64,000 nucleotides of DNA from Chaetorhynchus papuensis. Its lineage: Eukaryota > Chordata > Aves > Passeriformes > Rhipiduridae. A program made the position numbers and the translations under genes. Of this stretch, positions 60,412 to 64,000 are shown piece after piece. The stretch covers positions 62,001 through 126,000 of the forward strand of contig VWYX01001134.1 of NCBI GenBank assembly GCA_013396525.1. Reading direction: 5' to 3'. The notes under the pieces were generated by a model. It made no database searches and had not been told where the DNA came from. It was given only the letters and a program-made list of their open reading frames with translations. Positions within the stretch are counted from its first letter, which is position 1; each line of letters opens with the position of its first letter.

Positions 60412-61912
60412 CTGTGGGAGAGAGGAGAGGCTCTGCCAAAGGAGGTGTCATCACTTCATTACAACATGCAGCTGGCAAAGAAGCACTAGCCAAGGGAGGA
60501 TATGAGGCTCTCCTTTACACTGGTATGGACTATGGGAAAAGGGGTGTCATTAACTTCATGTGCTCAATTAACCTCAATTCATATCATAATAAGGAAAAGC
60601 TGAAATTGGTAGGTATACGGGAAATAGAAATTAATATATTGCTCCATAGAGGGGAGTGGAGAAGAAAGGCTTGTTTCAGAATTGCTAGTAGCATCTGTAG
60701 CTTTCTCTAGCACAGTATTTCCACATAATGGAATGAAAAATTCAACCTCAGAATCTGGGCAGGCAGCAGAGCTACAACATGTGAAAAGAGAGGGGTATCT
60801 GAATCTCTCTTGCACTGTAATATCAAGACATCCAAGCCAGCACTAGAAGGAACCAAAAGTCAATCAGAAACAGCACAAATCTCTATGTACATTAACTGAC
60901 TGCTTCTCAGGCAGTGACAGTGGCAAAGACACTGTAAAAACCAGTGACCTTTAATGGCTCAAATTTGCTTTTTTAGGCTTGTGTCCAAAGCAGTTTGAGC
61001 AAGGAAGACAGACACAAACAGAGAGGCACAAACATGAGAATTTTGGCCTTTGTCAGGAGAGTGTGAGATAGTGCAGTTGTGCTCTGTTTTTAGTTTAGGA
61101 GCAAACACTGCTTAATTTCACTTGGAGGGTAAGGTGGGGTTCTGAGGAGATGAAACATGCCTGTTTTAGAATCTTCTTTCTGTGTGTTTTAAGAGGGATG
61201 TTTGATTGTACTGCTTCCAGTGTTCAGAAGAAAAGAAATGCAAGGACCTGGAACTTCAGTGTCTGGGATGACAAGCAGCTGTCATACATAAAGTACTGTA
61301 TCTTGTCTTCATGGGAGAGTTCTACGATGCCACACTGAGGCAGGAGTTGAGTTTCCTTACAAAGGTCAGGAAGGCCACAGGTCCTTTCCCAGTCTGCAAT
61401 TGTGATATGGCTATCAATTAACCTCTTCTTATCTGAGCCCAATCCTCTGATTGTGACCCCTTTCAAAGCACGTGCACATTTATGATTCTGAAGTGATTTA
61501 ATATTGACTATATATAAAAGCTCTGATTCTCTATGTGTGGCACTTATTTCATCCTCCTGAAGTAACTATTGAGATGATCTTGACTTAAGCCAAAGGCAGG
61601 GCTTCCCTTCACCATGGGCACTTGGGAAAGTGAATCCAAAAGCCAATTTGTAATTGGACAAATGTAAGCCCAAACCTCTCATCTGAATTTGGCCTGAGCA
61701 CTACCCAGACAACGATTCATGTACATCGGGGGAATCACTAAAAATTCATACTACTTGTTATTTTGAATTAGCATTCCCATGTAGTCAAGCCCTGAGAGAT
61801 GCGAAAGCCACAGCCAAGAAAGAAAATACACAGGCCTTGTGTTTCCTTTGTGTATTGTGAGTTCAGAGTAAAACTTCAATGAGTGCCAAAGGAAAAATGG
61901 AATGAGTCTTAC
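60412..61912 (-). other. PHACTR1 intron
   Basis: This 1.5-kb intron runs from GTAAGACT (right end) to CCCACAG. No repeat, nested gene or other feature was recognised. Confidence 0.8.
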
Positions 61913-62121
61913 TTGTAAATAATGAGTTATCCTCCTCTTCATCTTCCTCTTCTTCCTCTTCCTGCCTTGGATAGAGGCAGGAAGAATCTTCATAGTCAGT
62001 TTCATGAGGCACATTTTCTTTATTGTCATCGCATTCGATCACAACAGTTGGCACTTGTCTCATGTCTGGAAGGCCCCCAGGTCCTGTTTTTGTAACGCTG
62101 TCGCTTGTGTGTAAACCAGAG
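61913..62121 (-). CDS. PHACTR1: PHACTR1 coding exon: acidic linker before RPEL2
   Basis: This 209-nt exon (one base, 69 codons, one base) has a TTCCCAACAG acceptor and a GTAAGA donor on the minus strand. The translation contains SGLHTSDSVTKTGPGGLPD, VVIECDDNKENVPHE and DYEDSSCLYPRQ. A run of acidic residues (EEEEEEDEEED) follows, encoded by GAA/GAG repeats. This disordered linker separates the central region of PHACTR1 from the RPEL cluster. The CDDNKENVPHE wording is what I associate with PHACTR1. The split last codon (A plus GC) gives Ser, giving LFTS followed by PLARK. The acidic run may vary in length between species because of its trinucleotide repeat character. Confidence 0.93.
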
Positions 62122-64000
62122 CTGTTGGGAAAGAAAAGCAAACAAATAAACTAAAGGAAACAGCTCAATGAAAGGCAGAGCTGCTTCTCTCACTGCGTAT
62201 AGGAAAGTAGTGGTCTTTCACCCCTTTTTGAGAAGAAATGAGAACAGAAAGATCTTCAAGACTAGCAAGACATCTAATGGGTTTAAACGGAGTCCTTATT
62301 AGATTTAGAGTACAACACTTATTAGGGAGAGGTAGGACAATTGTAAAGATCTGTAGCAAATGCTTAGTGGCCAGTTACTCAGAGTGGTAAGCACCAGCTA
62401 CTCAGTGGTAAGCATGCCTCCAGCCTGGTGTCTGTGTGACCTCCCCACCACTGAGCAGGCAGCAAGGAGAAAATGTCTCACCTGACTGCAAAAGGTGGAG
62501 TAAGACAGGGAGGAAGTATAGACTGTAGGGGATAATTGGAGAAAGGCAGAGGGAAAATATAGCTTGCAGTAGTTGGACAAGATGATGTTGAGTGACTTGA
62601 GGGGATGGCAAGGGCACAACTCTGGCGTGCAGGGGAGTGAGCATGTGAAACTGGGCTTGGAGAAAAGAGACTTTGGGAGCAGGTGAGAGTAACCATGGAA
62701 GCAGCCAAAACCTGGGAGGTTTGTTTGCTAATGGTACAGTTATATACTGGAGGGTGGCCATGACAATATCCCTTCTCCTGCCCCAGCTCCTTATCCAGCC
62801 AGGTGCTGAAGATCAATCAGAATTGGTGCTAACATCATATTTCTTTTGTTACAGGTGTGATTATTTTCTGCATCTTATAACGTTAAGATCAGTGGTGAGG
62901 ACTGCTACCGTCTAGCTCTGTTTGTGTTCAATTCAAAGCCCTTTACCAAATAACATATCAAGTAGGGAAACAGGAATATGAGGAGCTGAATGTCAAACAC
63001 AATGTGAAAGGAAAAGTCAGGAACAGAATCATGCTTCCCAACCAATTTTTATCTAAATAGCTCATGTTGCTTTTCTAGTGTGAAATCAGAATGAGAGACT
63101 GGCAGGCAAAAATGGTGGCAGCTCAGGATTATTTGTGAGACAGCAGAAGCTGCCCTCTCTCTGAAGTCCTGGCTGATGCAACAGCTATATGAAAAATGGG
63201 GAACATTTGCCTGTTGGACACCTTCTCTATGTCAAACTCCCATTTTACTTTCCAGAAGAACATAGGTGTGAAAGCAGATGTGCTGGCCAAGTTGACCTTG
63301 AGGCACACAAACTTGGATCTGACAAGTATTGAGAAGCCTCAATTGCCTCAAATTAATTTTAGCCTGCTCTGAATACCAGAGGTATTCTGCATCTTGAATA
63401 AAATGCAGTCTTCTCTTTAAAAGATTTCTACTGGAATCTACTGACTCTACTATTTTCAACTTGAAACATTTTGCTTTCTTCTAACCCAAAAGTTAGAATG
63501 GATTCTTAAATGGCTGCCAGATAATATTCCACAGGGACTTTTAAAAATGTAGTTCTAGGAATATAATGTTATAATGCTCCAAAATATGCTTAGGGATGAA
63601 AGAGAAGAAAAGGCTTCAGATCCTGTGAACAAACCATACCATGCTGCTATTATCATCTTCAGCTTCAAAGAAATAATTTTGTTAATTCCAACATTTACAA
63701 TTGCAGACTAACCAACAGTGAGATGCAGAGCTTTACTGGATGCCTTCAAGAGAGAAACTCCATTTTCTTTGTGATAGTCCATGTTTTGTATCACAAAGTA
63801 AGAGAGATTCATGAAGAACTGGCTTGCAAATTTTTGTACTGGACTTCAACTGACATGAAAAACTTTATCCCAGATGCAGTTTTAGAATTCATCAGCTGAA
63901 TTCTGATAATGACACATCAACGCACTACAATTTTTAAAAACGTTGAACCGACTTTTAATTTATTGAAATGCTTTTGGAATTTTTATAATGAACCTCATTA
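62122..64000 (-). other. PHACTR1 intron (partial, runs off the window)
   Basis: This is sequence upstream of the acceptor at 62121. Overlapping minus-strand frames of up to 119 codons at 62398-62816 have no family resemblance and no matching splice sites. No further PHACTR1 exon was found before the window ends. Confidence 0.7.

Larger units (their letters stand above)
16606..62121 (-). other. PHACTR1: PHACTR1 gene, 3' portion (last seven coding exons)
   Basis: The minus-strand gene encodes the C-terminal part of a phosphatase and actin regulator. Seven exons (62121-61913, 60411-60255, 33869-33814, 28938-28877, 22399-22259, 18967-18891 and 16774-16759) join with matching phases. They give an uninterrupted product of about 238 residues: acidic linker, RPEL motifs 2 to 4 and the PP1-binding tail. 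Vertebrate PHACTR1 is about 580 residues, so roughly the first 60 percent, including the N-terminal RPEL, lies to the right of the window. PHACTR1 and PHACTR3 are nearly identical over this part. The adjacent convergent TBC1D7 and the VVIECDDNKENVPHE segment favour PHACTR1. Confidence 0.88.

Noticed and set aside
62398..62816. Overlapping minus-strand frames, considered as a further upstream PHACTR1 exon
   Set aside because: Translations do not resemble the proline-rich central region of PHACTR proteins, and no fitting splice sites with the right phase were seen.
1..64000. A previously undescribed multi-gene system, CRISPR array or viral element
   Set aside because: The window is ordinary vertebrate gene and intron sequence; no gene cluster, spaced repeat array or retroviral gene was seen.

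Overview
This window looks like a piece of bird nuclear genome. Coding sequence is sparse and split by long introns with GT/AG boundaries, there are no bacterial-style gene runs, and the recognisable dispersed repeats are all CR1 LINE copies. Two of these carry the ATTCTATG-type 3' end typical of avian CR1. The species cannot be told from the sequence.

Two protein-coding genes are present, arranged tail to tail. On the + strand at the left are the last two coding exons of TBC1D7 (5629-5758 and 6577-6663), followed by a short 3' UTR with an AATAAA at 6804. On the - strand are the last seven coding exons of a PHACTR-family gene, called PHACTR1 (62121 down to 16759). They encode about the last 238 residues: an acidic linker, the three C-terminal RPEL actin-binding motifs and the complete PP1-binding C-terminus ending in RFHRP. 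All exon phases join without a break. The paralogue call rests mainly on the neighbour: as I recall the human map, PHACTR1 and TBC1D7 lie next to each other and converge on chromosome 6p24. PHACTR3 has a very similar C-terminus.

Layout: 1-6830, end of TBC1D7 with about 5.6 kb of upstream intron; 6830-16600, intergenic or distal 3' UTR sequence with one CR1 fragment and several minus-strand poly(A) signals; 16606-62121, PHACTR1 exons separated by introns of 1.5 to 26 kb; 62122-64000, the start of a further upstream intron. The 26-kb intron (33870-60254) holds three CR1 insertions, one of which contains a much shorter, oppositely oriented CR1 nested inside it.

The two genes act in different pathways. 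TBC1D7 is the third subunit of the TSC1-TSC2 complex that restrains Rheb and mTORC1. PHACTR1 couples G-actin levels to PP1 phosphatase targeting. Their adjacency is a matter of conserved synteny, not of a shared pathway.

I found no CRISPR array, tRNA, rRNA, retroviral gene or novel multi-gene system. The more unusual observations are non-coding: a double hairpin in a PHACTR1 intron, a cluster of AT-rich palindromes, a diverged duplicated motif seen twice, the nested CR1, two candidate conserved non-coding elements, and a possible antisense exon-like segment.
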